DNA of 64,000 nt, from NCBI GenBank assembly GCA_003574885.1, contig PJFC01000002.1:124001-188000 (forward strand), read 5' to 3'. A program made the translations under genes and the position numbers. Below are positions 8,638 through 17,944 of this stretch, piece after piece; position 1 is the first letter of the stretch; each line of letters opens with the position of its first letter. The notes under the pieces were generated by a model that worked only from the letters and a program-made list of their open reading frames with translations, did no database searches and was not told the origin of the DNA. This DNA comes from Geobacter sp. (GTDB lineage Bacteria; Desulfobacterota; Desulfuromonadia; Geobacterales; Geobacteraceae).

Positions 8638-10394
8638 CTGACGTGATCGCCGAGTTCATTGCGCCAAAGGCTGCATTCGTTGAGGCGACCTCCACAAAGG
8701 TCTATCGGGGAGGGGCCCCTACGATTTCTTTCACCGGAGATCTGGAGCACTTCCCAATCGTCGACGTCATCCAACTGCTCCACTCGACCAAAAAATCAGG
8801 CATTCTGCGGGTCGCCAGTCGCAAGGGGGAAAGTCAGCTGGTCTTCAAGAACGGCTGTATCGTCAGCGCCAATCACCTGAACAGCAGTGTCCGGATCGGC
8901 AAGATCCTCGTCGAACTCAACATTATTTCCCAGGAGACCCTGTCACGGGCACTGCAGGCCCAGTTCCGGGCCGGGACGGAACGCAAGCCCCTGATTGTCA
9001 TGCTGATCGAATGGGGGGTCGTCAAGGAGGGGGATGCCTACCGGGGGCTGGAACAGTTGATCGAGCTTACCGTCTTGGAAATACTTACCTGGAAAAAAGG
9101 GACCTTTACCCTGGAGGTTCTCTCTTCCGGCGTTTCCAACGACCACTGCTACTACCCGGAACGGATCAGCCGGGAAATCAACGTCGATACGCAAACGGTG
9201 TTGATGGACTCCCTCCGTATCTTCGACGAAAAGATGCGCGACGGTGAACTGGCCGAAAAGGATATTCCTGAAGAAGAGGGGCCGGCGGAATGCGATCCGG
9301 CCGCACTGCACCGGCAGAAACTGGAAGAATTCGCACCATCTGTTACTGCGCAGGAGCGGGAAGAACTGGCCGCGTTTCTCGGTGGTTTCTGCATCGCCCG
9401 GGAGACGGCAGGAGAGGCGCCCCGTTCGATGATCCTTTTTAGCCCCGACCGGTTGATCGGCTATGCCGTGACGGCTGTCTGTGCACCTGCCGGGATAACC
9501 GTGTCCGTCGCCAGTGAGGAACAGGACCTCGACCTGATAATCGTCAAGGCTCTCGCCGGCAACGATGTGCCAATCCTCGTCATCGACGCGCCGCGTCAGG
9601 CCGACGGCCGTTTTTCTCCGAAGGAGATCTCCTCCCTCCGGCAGCGAAAACAGGTGCACTACCCGAATATCGGTATCATTCAGCTTGTTGCGCCCGGTGA
9701 TGCCACATTCACACTGCACTCTTACAGTGACGGCGTCCGGGCCGTGCTCCCCCGGCCATCACTTTATGAACGGCGGGAGTCCTACGTGGCGGACACCATC
9801 CAGTTCCTGACGGCAATCCGGGTCTTTCTCATGGCAACGGCATTCGAGCGTGAATCATTCACCGCCGGCAGGCTCAAAGCCGCCATCACCCGCCTCGCTA
9901 ACCTCCGGGACCCCACCAAGTCGGTAGCCCGCAACCTCCTTGAAAGTGTGGCGGGAATATGCGAACGATCCCTGATTCTGATCGTCCACAATGAGGAACT
10001 GGTCGCCGACAAGTGGATCGGCATCGGCGGCGAAAGGATGGGGGGGATGGGACCGGCGCCGGGTCTGCGCATTCCCCTGGCGCGGCCGTCGCTTTTGAGC
10101 GACGTCATCGTGTGGGGTTACGTCTACTACGGGCCGACCGAGGATGAAACAGTCTGGAAGCATCTCTTTGCAGCGATCGGCCCCCCCTCCCGTTCGCTCG
10201 TACTCCTCCTTCCCTTGCGGAGACAGGGGGAAACCGTCGCCCTGATCTACGGCGACTTCGGCGGCAGGGAAGCGGTGCCGCTCGACGGCGGCCTGCTGGA
10301 AATCCTGGCGAGCCAGGCGGAACTGGTGTTGGAGAGCGCTCTTTGTCAGCAGAATCTGGCAATGACCGTCAGACAAGAGGGAGTCGACAGCTAA
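8634..10394 (+). CDS. DUF4388 (PATAN) domain protein
   Basis: The start is GTG 8634, with GGAGGG just upstream and 4 bases of overlap with the stop of the preceding small ORF. The product is 586 residues without signal or membrane segment. Residues about 30-200 match DUF4388 (PATAN): 'FTGDLEHFPIVDVIQLL', 'KSGILRVASRKGESQLVFKN', 'WKKGTFTLEVLSS'. Such domains are frequent in Deltaproteobacteria in signalling and gliding-associated proteins. The C-terminal 180 residues look GAF-like (hydrophobic core, 'SLVLLLPLRRQGETVALIYG'). It is likely a cytoplasmic regulator or polarity factor of the envelope machine encoded upstream. The domain call is firm; the role is inferred. Confidence 0.85.
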   Translation: MTDVIAEFIAPKAAFVEATSTKVYRGGAPTISFTGDLEHFPIVDVIQLLHSTKKSGILRVASRKGESQLVFKNGCIVSANHLNSSVRIGKILVELNIISQETLSRALQAQFRAGTERKPLIVMLIEWGVVKEGDAYRGLEQLIELTVLEILTWKKGTFTLEVLSSGVSNDHCYYPERISREINVDTQTVLMDSLRIFDEKMRDGELAEKDIPEEEGPAECDPAALHRQKLEEFAPSVTAQEREELAAFLGGFCIARETAGEAPRSMILFSPDRLIGYAVTAVCAPAGITVSVASEEQDLDLIIVKALAGNDVPILVIDAPRQADGRFSPKEISSLRQRKQVHYPNIGIIQLVAPGDATFTLHSYSDGVRAVLPRPSLYERRESYVADTIQFLTAIRVFLMATAFERESFTAGRLKAAITRLANLRDPTKSVARNLLESVAGICERSLILIVHNEELVADKWIGIGGERMGGMGPAPGLRIPLARPSLLSDVIVWGYVYYGPTEDETVWKHLFAAIGPPSRSLVLLLPLRRQGETVALIYGDFGGREAVPLDGGLLEILASQAELVLESALCQQNLAMTVRQEGVDS

Positions 10395-10622
10395 GGTTAC
10401 TCAACTATTGTAAAACTTTCGGAGGCAGACCTGGATTCTAACGGGATTATCTGTAAGTAGTCAAACAACTACAAAAAACCGAAAAAGAACTGTCCCTATT
10501 GTTGCAAGAAGATCCGGAATTCCTACGGAATCAATGTGGCAAAAGGGCATGATTTATACTGGCCTCTGAATAGACCCCCACGCTCCACTCCACGACTGGC
10601 CGATTGCCCCTGGATCGGCCCC

Positions 10623-11594
10623 TCAGTTGACCTCTTGCAGCATCCGGTTGTCTGAATCGCCCCTGCCTGCAATTTGACGCAAATTTGAGATGTCCCGCAA
10701 TGGCGGTGCGCCGAATAATCGACTGTATTCGCGACTGAACTGGGACGGACTCTCGTAGCCGACCTGGAACGCTGCGTTTGCAGCATCCAGACGTTCTGCC
10801 AGCATGAGGCGCCTGGCTTCCTGCAGGCGGAGCTGCTTCTGATACTGTAACGGGCTTAACGCTGTCATGGTCCGAAAATGGTGATGGAATGTTGAACTGC
10901 TCATGCGCGCCTGCGCAGCGAGATCGTCAATACGCAATGGTTGCGTGAAGTTAGTCTTCAGCCAATCGATTGCCCTCGCGATCTGATGACTCTGGCTCCC
11001 CGCCGCCGCAATCTGGCGTAAACGCTCCCCTTGATCGCCCACCAGTAAACGGTAGATAATTTCCCGCTGGATTACCGGCGCAAGGATCGGAATATCCTGT
11101 TGCTCATCGAGCAGGTCAATCAATCGTTGAAAGGCGGTGAGCAGCGGCAACGTCACCTCGCCGGTCGCCATGCCACGGCTCGATTGCAGCGTACGCGGGG
11201 AGGGAAGGCTGCTGTCCGCCATCAGTTGTGAAATCTCGCGTAAATCAAATTTCAATCTGAGCCCCAGGTAAGGCTTCTCACGGCTAGCCTCGATAATCTG
11301 CACGACCGTGGGTAAGTGTACGGAGGTGATCAAGTAATGGTGCGCATCATAGACAAAGGTGTCATCGCCGAGCAGGACGCGCTTGGCCCCTTGCGCAATC
11401 ATGCAAATGCTCGGTTCGTACATGCCGGTGATCGGTTCGGTCGGCTCCTCCCGCCGGAACAGTGACAAGCCTGGTATTGCGGTTGTATGCTGCTCCCCTG
11501 TTTCGGTGCATCGGGCAATTCTTATCCTCAAAGCCTCAAGCGCAATGTCCATACTGCTATTGTCATTATCTTTGATGTTCGCCTCGTTTCGCAT
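10623..11594 (-). CDS. AraC family transcriptional regulator
   Basis: The ATG at 11594 is preferred because GAGGAGGAA lies just before it; an upstream start would add 19 unlikely residues. The 323-residue protein has an AraC-type N-terminal sensor domain (about 30-190: 'MYEPSICMIAQGAKRVLLGD', 'HHYLITSVHLP') and a C-terminal double helix-turn-helix (about 215-315: 'LRIDDLAAQARMSSSTFHHH', 'AAFQVGYESPSQFSREYSRL'). It resembles the group of E. coli YqhC that activates aldehyde reductase genes. It is divergent from an aldo/keto reductase and zinc alcohol dehydrogenase operon, so an aldehyde-responsive activator is the best inference. Two 38-bp repeats in the intergenic region are its probable operators. 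Confidence 0.9.
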   Translation of the reverse strand: MRNEANIKDNDNSSMDIALEALRIRIARCTETGEQHTTAIPGLSLFRREEPTEPITGMYEPSICMIAQGAKRVLLGDDTFVYDAHHYLITSVHLPTVVQIIEASREKPYLGLRLKFDLREISQLMADSSLPSPRTLQSSRGMATGEVTLPLLTAFQRLIDLLDEQQDIPILAPVIQREIIYRLLVGDQGERLRQIAAAGSQSHQIARAIDWLKTNFTQPLRIDDLAAQARMSSSTFHHHFRTMTALSPLQYQKQLRLQEARRLMLAERLDAANAAFQVGYESPSQFSREYSRLFGAPPLRDISNLRQIAGRGDSDNRMLQEVN

Positions 11595-11657
11595 ACATTC
11601 CTCCTCTCTGAATAGTACATAACCCCTTTTCGCGTTACAACCACTTTTCAATGAACT

Positions 11658-11695
11658 GTACGATTAGGCAATAAACTAACAGGATCGTTCTACCG
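11658..11695 (+). promoter_or_regulatory. AraC operator-like direct repeat, copy 1
   Basis: A 38-bp element, identical at 32 of 38 positions to a second copy at 11849-11886 in the same orientation. The invariant cores are GTACGATTAGGCAATAAA, CAGGAT and TCTACCG. The two-block, non-palindromic form is typical of AraC-family direct-repeat sites. It lies about 64 bases upstream of the araC-type start, which would suit autoregulation. Confidence 0.65.
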
Positions 11696-11729
11696 CAATT
11701 GTTATTAGTAGGGTAGGCTGAGATCACAA

Positions 11730-11751
11730 AAAGGGCAAAATTTTCCCCTTT
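11730..11751. repeat. Near-perfect palindrome between the two operator repeats
   Basis: AAAGGG-CAAAATTTTC-CCCTTT: 22 bases with only one mismatched pair (C opposite C). It sits midway between the divergent genes. It could be a second regulator's site or a weak terminator; nothing else supports either reading. Confidence 0.35.
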
Positions 11752-11848
11752 CATCACTCTCGCATGTTTTCGCAATATTTTACCCCTATTCATTCTTCTT
11801 TAAATTCTGCCAGACCAAACCTTCATTACATCCATTATCCAGCGCATC

Positions 11849-11916
11849 GTACGATTAGGCAATAAATGGGCAGGATTGGTCTACCGGCCCGTGCTTTTCC
11901 TGGAGTATTGTATAAT
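11849..11916 (+). promoter_or_regulatory. AraC operator copy 2 and promoter of the reductase operon
   Basis: The second 38-bp element occupies 11849-11886. A consensus -10 (TATAAT) lies at 11911-11916. With a 17-base spacer the -35 would fall at 11888-11893 (CGTGCT), which is a poor match, so the operator ends immediately next to a missing -35. That is the geometry of a class II activator-dependent promoter. The first gene it serves starts at 11957. Confidence 0.6.
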
Positions 11917-11956
11917 CATCATCAAGGTAATTCTGCACAGGTAATAGGAGAACCCA

Positions 11957-13266
<1,310 letters not shown>

Positions 13267-13335
13267 ACTATTCCGCGTCAGGTCAGCGACGAACAACACC
13301 CTCAGTTGTAAGAGACCAAACAGGAGGATACCTTC

Positions 13336-14394
13336 ATGTTCAATGCAAAAGCTTACTCCGCTGCCAGTGCCACATCGCCGCTGGCCTCCACCACGATCCC
13401 GCGACGTGAAGCAACCGAACGCGACGTGCAGATCGAAATCCTTTTCTGTGGCATCTGTCACTCCGACCTCCACACGGTCCGTGACGAATGGCACAGCATC
13501 ATGCCCACGGTCTACCCCTGCGTCCCCGGTCACGAGATCGTCGGCCGGGTCACCAGGGTCGGCTCCGCAGTCACGAAGTTCAAACAGGGCGACCTTGCCG
13601 GGGTCGGCTGCCTGGTCGATTCCGACCACACCTGCCCCAATTGCCAGGACGGCCTGGAACAGTTGTGTCCGAACCAGACCCTCACCTTCAACTCTCCGGA
13701 CAAGCACCTGGGAGGGGTCACCTATGGTGGCTACTCCGAAAGCATCGTCGTCGATGAGAGTTTTGTCCTGCGCGTACCCGCCAACCTCAACCTTGCCGGA
13801 GTCGCGCCGCTGCTCTGCGCCGGCATTACGACCTACTCCCCCATCCGCCGCTGGGGGGACATAACGGGGAAGAAGGTCGGTGTGGTCGGCCTCGGTGGCC
13901 TGGGTCACATGGGAGTCAAGTTCGCCCGGGCCTTCGGCGCCCACGTCGTGGTCTTTACCACCTCACCCGGCAAGAAGGAGGATGCGCTCCGTCTGGGCGC
14001 CCATGAGGTCATCGTTTCCACCAACGCCGAGGAGATGCAGCGGCACGCGGGCAGCTTCGCCTTCATCCTCGACACCATCGCCGCCGACCACGATATCAAC
14101 GCCTATATCAACATGCTCGGCCGGGACGGCAACATCACCCTCGTCGGTGCGCCGGAGAAGCCGCTTGCCGTCTCTGCCTTTGCGCTGCTGTTCGGGCGTC
14201 GCAGCCTTTCCGGGTCGATCATCGGCGGCATTGCCGAGACCCAGGAGATGCTCGACTTCTGCGGCGACCACACCATCACCGCCGATGTGGAAGTCATCCC
14301 GATCCAGAAGGTGAACGAAGCCTACGAGAGACTGGTCAAGTCCGATGTGAAGTACCGCTTTTCTATCGATATGGCGTCGCTCAAATCCGAGTAA
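13336..14394 (+). CDS. Zinc-dependent alcohol dehydrogenase, cinnamyl-alcohol/YahK type
   Basis: 352 residues. Catalytic zinc ligands are visible in 'FCGICHSDLH', 'PGHEIVGRV' and the downstream 'GVGCLVDS'. The Rossmann fold motif is 'GLGGLGHMGVKFA'. It is closest in pattern to E. coli YahK, an NADPH aldehyde reductase. The structural-zinc loop reads D-x2-C-x2-C-x7-C instead of four cysteines: the first ligand is replaced by Asp. It is preceded by AGGAGG and lies 69 bases after the aldo/keto reductase in the same operon. It would reduce aldehydes to alcohols in the cytosol. Confidence 0.92.
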   Translation: MFNAKAYSAASATSPLASTTIPRREATERDVQIEILFCGICHSDLHTVRDEWHSIMPTVYPCVPGHEIVGRVTRVGSAVTKFKQGDLAGVGCLVDSDHTCPNCQDGLEQLCPNQTLTFNSPDKHLGGVTYGGYSESIVVDESFVLRVPANLNLAGVAPLLCAGITTYSPIRRWGDITGKKVGVVGLGGLGHMGVKFARAFGAHVVVFTTSPGKKEDALRLGAHEVIVSTNAEEMQRHAGSFAFILDTIAADHDINAYINMLGRDGNITLVGAPEKPLAVSAFALLFGRRSLSGSIIGGIAETQEMLDFCGDHTITADVEVIPIQKVNEAYERLVKSDVKYRFSIDMASLKSE

Positions 14395-14550
14395 GAAGAA
14401 GGTCAAGTCGCTCCGCAGAGGATGCAGAGATTCGCAGAGAAGTCACGATTATGGGAAGAATATCCAATTCCTGGACGGGTGAATCGTTATTGTGTTGTAT
14501 CCCTTTGCGTTACGCTTCACACTCTGCGGTGTCTGCTTTCCACGAATCAG

Positions 14551-14634
14551 GACGAAGCCCACAGGATGGTTGTTGCAGACAACGTGAAATTCAGATACGT
14601 TATCGACTTGAAATTGCTGGAAGCGAAGCTTTGA
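14551..14634 (+). pseudogene. Relic of the 3' end of a second zinc alcohol dehydrogenase
   Basis: The 27 codons before the TGA read DEAHRMVVADNVKFRYVIDL then KLLEAKL. This matches the C-terminal pattern of the intact neighbour (EAYERLVKSDVKYRFSIDMAS). No other dehydrogenase sequence remains upstream: the preceding 150 bases (14400-14550) hold only short 'GCAGAG'-type repeats in both orientations. It looks like what is left after deletion of a tandem paralogue. Confidence 0.6.
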
Positions 14635-14659
14635 TGATTGCCAGGAAGAGAGCCTCACC

Positions 14660-15907
14660 ATGAATGATACTACTGGAGCAGGGCAGATCAGCTCGGTGAA
14701 ACTGGTACTTGTCCTTGGTGCATTGACCGCCTTCAACTCAATGTCCATCGACATGTACCTGCCGTCATTTCCGCAGATAGCCCGGGATCTCTCAGTCCCA
14801 ATCGGGACAGTTCAACTGTCCGTGTCCGCCTTTTTGTTCGGCTCGGCGATCGGTCAGCTGTTTTATGGCCCGCTGGCGGATCGCTGGGGAAGAAAATTCC
14901 CCTTGCTGTTCGGGTTGGGGCTGTATGTTGTTTCCACCGTCGGGTGTGCCCTTGTCCGTTCCGGCGAAGGGCTGCTGTTCTGGCGGGTCGTCATGGCCCT
15001 GGGAGGTGGCGCCAGTATTGTCATCTCCCGTGCTGTCGTTCGTGATCTTTACGATACAGCCGAAGCTGCACGGATGTTTTCCCTCCTTATGCTGGTGATG
15101 GGAGCGGCTCCGATTCTCGCACCTCTCGCTGGCGGCCAGCTTCTTTTGTTTACAGGCTGGCGTGGTATTTTCGCCTTTCTGGGGATTTTCGGTGTCATCT
15201 CATTCTGTGCGGCAGTGATATGGCTTCCCGAGTCTTTGCCTGTGGAAAAGCGCATACAGCACAGTATCCGTGAAATGGTAACCTGTTACGGCAGTCTCAT
15301 CAGGAACCGCCAGTATCTTTATTATGCCATTGCGCTGGGAGCTGTGGCCGGTTTCAATTTCTCTTACATCGCGGGGGCACCACATTTTTTCATCGAGCTG
15401 CACGGGATTTCCCCCCAGCACTTCGGCATCATCTTCGGGCTCAATGCCAGCGGGCTGATCGGTGCTTCGCAGCTGAACCGTAAACTGTTGCGCCATTATT
15501 CGGCAACGCGGATTCTGGGCGGCGCTTTTGCCGTTAACCTGCTGGCTGTAGTTCTGTTGATGGCGGCGGTGGCAACTGGTATTGGCGGCTTTACTCTGCA
15601 GCTCATTTTGATGTTTAGCTGTCTGTGTACAACCGGACTCCTCTACCCGAACATAACGGCTCTCGCCTTGGCACCATTTGAGACTTCAGCCGGGAGTGCC
15701 TCTGCGCTCCTGGGAACGATTCAATACACGATTGGTGCCACGGCCGGAGCTTTCGTGGGTATGTTTCATAACGGTACCGGGTTGCCGATGGTCCTGACCA
15801 TGGCATGCTGTGCCTTTGTGGGGAGTAGTGCTGTCATGTGCACGCACAGGTTGAACAGTAGTCAGCACGCTACGCTTAGATCCTTTGATGCAGAAACTGA
15901 AGCCTGA
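14660..15907 (+). CDS. Bcr/CflA family multidrug efflux MFS transporter
   Basis: 415 residues with twelve hydrophobic segments. The family signatures include 'SIDMYLPSFPQIARDL', the loop 2-3 MFS motif 'GQLFYGPLADRWGRK' and the Bcr-type motif 'LAPLAGGQLL'. It is a proton-coupled exporter of the inner membrane. It follows the dehydrogenase relic in the same orientation and is likely read from the AraC-controlled promoter or a weak internal one. Export of the alcohol product or of the inducer is a reasonable inference; bicyclomycin or chloramphenicol-type substrates are known for the family. Confidence 0.92.
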   Translation: MNDTTGAGQISSVKLVLVLGALTAFNSMSIDMYLPSFPQIARDLSVPIGTVQLSVSAFLFGSAIGQLFYGPLADRWGRKFPLLFGLGLYVVSTVGCALVRSGEGLLFWRVVMALGGGASIVISRAVVRDLYDTAEAARMFSLLMLVMGAAPILAPLAGGQLLLFTGWRGIFAFLGIFGVISFCAAVIWLPESLPVEKRIQHSIREMVTCYGSLIRNRQYLYYAIALGAVAGFNFSYIAGAPHFFIELHGISPQHFGIIFGLNASGLIGASQLNRKLLRHYSATRILGGAFAVNLLAVVLLMAAVATGIGGFTLQLILMFSCLCTTGLLYPNITALALAPFETSAGSASALLGTIQYTIGATAGAFVGMFHNGTGLPMVLTMACCAFVGSSAVMCTHRLNSSQHATLRSFDAETEA

Positions 15908-16247
15908 TAGTGAAACCTGACAGAAACCGGGGAAAGCGATCACATCAGCTTCCAATGCCATTCTCAAACTTCAGCAGTTATTGACCAGTAATATAATCCT
16001 CAGTAGTTGAAATCCATGGGTTTTTTCGGATTCAGTTTCCCATTTTAAAAATAAATTAACGGTTTAGGCAATTTGCCGCCACTTTCCGCTGTTCTGAATC
16101 GTTCTGAATCACCAATCCATGCTGCCTGATCAGCATAAATGGTTTCCGATTCGTTGTTTTTTTAATTTTCTGTAATTTTATCTCGTACTATGGTATATTT
16201 CGTCTGACGTGCCAGGTTTAAGGTTTTGTGAGCTGAGAGGGTGTGAC
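15908..16247. other. AT-rich intergenic region with a 10-bp tandem repeat
   Basis: 340 bases without a credible ORF. It marks a drop in GC compared with the flanks. At 16091-16110 the unit GTTCTGAATC occurs twice in tandem. AT-rich sequence just upstream of 16200 (TATGGTATATTTC) is a plausible promoter for the PilZ gene, but no full consensus could be assigned. Confidence 0.4.
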
Positions 16248-16514
16248 ATGTCAGAACACAGGATTCACGATAGGGAATATTGCGAGATAAAATGCAATAT
16301 GCATCGGGGATTTTTGTATTACCCCGCCATGGTAAAGAATATTTCGTCCGGTGGCGCTCTTGTTAGTTTCTACATCACACACCCGAACCTTCATGTTGGT
16401 GATAATTGCGAAATTTATATTGGCGGAGAGAACCTTCGCAAATATTCATGCGAGATTGTACGGGTACAGTCTTTGAATGTTGCCTTAAAGTTCATCGACA
16501 TGCACACACGTTAG
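16248..16514 (+). CDS. PilZ domain protein (c-di-GMP binding)
   Basis: The ATG at 16248 is used because a GAGAGGG sequence lies shortly before it; the frame is open from 16209. The 88-residue product is a single PilZ domain. It contains the arginine motif R-x3-R (HRIHDR, residues 4-8) and the second motif N-x-S-x-x-G (NISSGG, about 33-38), both of which contact cyclic di-GMP. It is a stand-alone receptor whose target is unknown. A strong terminator follows directly, so it is monocistronic. Confidence 0.85.
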   Translation: MSEHRIHDREYCEIKCNMHRGFLYYPAMVKNISSGGALVSFYITHPNLHVGDNCEIYIGGENLRKYSCEIVRVQSLNVALKFIDMHTR

Positions 16515-16545
16515 ACGGTGATTGCGCTGCCATTCTGCTCTCGAA

Positions 16546-16585
16546 GCCGGGTTCCCTGTCAGGGGAGGCCCGGCCTCTTTTTTTT
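16546..16585 (+). terminator. Rho-independent terminator after the PilZ gene
   Basis: GCCGGG (16546) pairs with CCCGGC (to 16574), with an inner TCCCT/AGGGGA extension, followed by eight T. Confidence 0.85.
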
Positions 16586-16626
16586 GCATGAATTAAGACA
16601 AAGAGGTCACGCCCTCATGCTCCAAC

Positions 16627-16660
16627 AAAAGACCGGCCCCTTGTCGGAGGCCGGTCTTTT
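16627..16660. terminator. Bidirectional terminator
   Basis: AAAAGACCGGCC and GGCCGGTCTTTT form a 12-bp perfect stem with A and T flanks, so it can stop transcription from both sides. It separates the PilZ gene from the minus-strand lipoprotein gene. Confidence 0.85.
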
Positions 16661-16696
16661 ATTCTCAGAGAGGGCTCTGATCCTTTTGTTCTCTAA

Positions 16697-16840
16697 CTAG
16701 TGGCGTTGCCCCCGGTGAAGCCCGTTGTCATGATGGCCACAAAAAGCATTGTCCCACCAACCAGGCCAACCACAACAACCAGACAGCGTAAACATGACCA
16801 GAATAAGTACTATCCCATACAGTAATTGTCGCGTTTTCAT
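16697..16840 (-). CDS. Tiny tryptophan- and histidine-rich lipoprotein
   Basis: 47 codons. The start has AAGGGGA nine bases upstream. The peptide begins MKTRQLLYGIVLILVMFTLS with a lipobox LSGC (Cys22). The mature part of only about 26 residues is CCGWPGWWDNAFCGHHDNG and a short basic tail. It would be an acyl-anchored periplasmic or outer-membrane peptide. Three Trp, three Cys and several His in so short a chain suggest metal, haem or redox contact, but this is a guess. It ends close to the bidirectional terminator at 16627-16660. Confidence 0.65.
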   Translation of the reverse strand: MKTRQLLYGIVLILVMFTLSGCCGWPGWWDNAFCGHHDNGLHRGQRH

Positions 16841-16992
16841 TCTCTCATCCCCTTAATGTAATAAATAAACGAACAGGAAGGATTATGCGACAACCTTTTG
16901 AGTTTTGCAAGATGACGGTTACCGATGCCTCTGGTTGGTGGATTAGATACCCTGCTGCTCTCCCTATTGACTGATCCTTCGCCAAAAGTTGG

Positions 16993-17727
16993 TTATCTCT
17001 CAGCTGGAAACAGCAATTCAGCCAAATGCTTCACATCCTTTCCGCCAAGCTGAAGGCCTTCCGCACAATAATGGCAATAGGCGACGACTTTATCAGTTAT
17101 AATTTCCTGACCATGTTTCCGCATAAGCTCCACTTTTTCTTCCCCAGTCCGCGAAATAAATTTACCTGCTGCGTTCTCAATGAACCTTCTGGGAGCCAGG
17201 TTCAAATTCCGTTTCGGTGAAGGCTGATAAATTGATACTCCGCAGAATTGTGTTTTGTCGTAGTTTTGCTCCATTTCGACAACATCTATGTTCATCTTGT
17301 TCAATAACGTACGGACGGCTTCTTGTTCAACACGATTATCGTATGAGCGCCAGCAGTCCTGGACTGTTATATTTTCGTGAAAATAATCAGGGTACTGAAA
17401 TTTTTTATCCTCCAGGATAATCTCCCATAGTGAAATTATTTTTACATCCGGCATAGTTTCAAGAAAAATAGCAGAACAATTATGGCATATATATACCATC
17501 CTATTGTTTTGAGTAAATTTATCATAGGAAGGTAGACTTTTCCATTCTGCCCTGACACATTCGGGCATGCTATTTTCAAATTCCTGTATTTTATAATCAG
17601 GTACGCAACACCGTATGATCTTCATATTAAAGCGTTTCTTCAGGTATTCCTGAATTCTCATGCTTAGTTCAGGATAATTCTTTGTGAATACGCAGCTGGC
17701 AATGTAAATATAATCTGTATAATCCAT
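16993..17727 (-). CDS. Cysteine-motif protein of unknown function (CCG-domain-like)
   Basis: The ATG at 17727 is preferred since GAGGT lies 6 bases upstream; another ATG at 17739 overlaps that site. 244 residues, soluble. Cysteine pairs at 'IRCCVPD', 'YICHNCSAIF', 'VQDCWRSYDNRVEQ' and 'AYCHYCAEGL' resemble the spacing in heterodisulfide-reductase subunit B type cysteine-rich (CCG) domains, which bind an Fe-S cluster and hold thiols. The match is partial and I see no HdrA or HdrC partner nearby. The gene is in an AT-rich patch and uses more A/T-ending codons than its neighbours, a sign of different origin. Confidence 0.65.
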   Translation of the reverse strand: MDYTDYIYIASCVFTKNYPELSMRIQEYLKKRFNMKIIRCCVPDYKIQEFENSMPECVRAEWKSLPSYDKFTQNNRMVYICHNCSAIFLETMPDVKIISLWEIILEDKKFQYPDYFHENITVQDCWRSYDNRVEQEAVRTLLNKMNIDVVEMEQNYDKTQFCGVSIYQPSPKRNLNLAPRRFIENAAGKFISRTGEEKVELMRKHGQEIITDKVVAYCHYCAEGLQLGGKDVKHLAELLFPAER

Positions 17728-17885
17728 AGTTGACCTCATTTGTGTCCCTGGTATCGAATAATATTGTTATGGACATTGATCAAGAACAGTGACCGTTTCG
17801 GGCATTATATCCCTCATCCCCACCGATCTCTTTGCTTACGGCGACCTGTGCTGGGATGAATGCCGCTCGCCAGGAAATCTCCCCG

Positions 17886-17928
17886 TTGACATCAAGCCTC
17901 CTCCGGTGTAGTGTACAAATATACACTA
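17886..17928 (+). promoter_or_regulatory. lexA promoter with palindromic LexA operator
   Basis: A perfect -35 (TTGACA, 17886-17891) is followed after 17 bases by a symmetric element TAGTGTA-N6-TACACTA (17909-17928), which covers the -10 and ends 16 bases before the lexA ATG. Its position fits autorepression. The sequence differs from the GGTTN2CN4GN3ACC box reported for Geobacter sulfurreducens LexA. Confidence 0.7.
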
Positions 17929-17944
17929 TGTCGGAGAATAGACC

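Noticed and set aside
10395-10622. Possible remains of an insertion sequence between the DUF4388 and AraC genes
   Set aside because: Some AT-rich and repeated words are present, but no terminal inverted repeats, transposase motif or target duplication could be shown.
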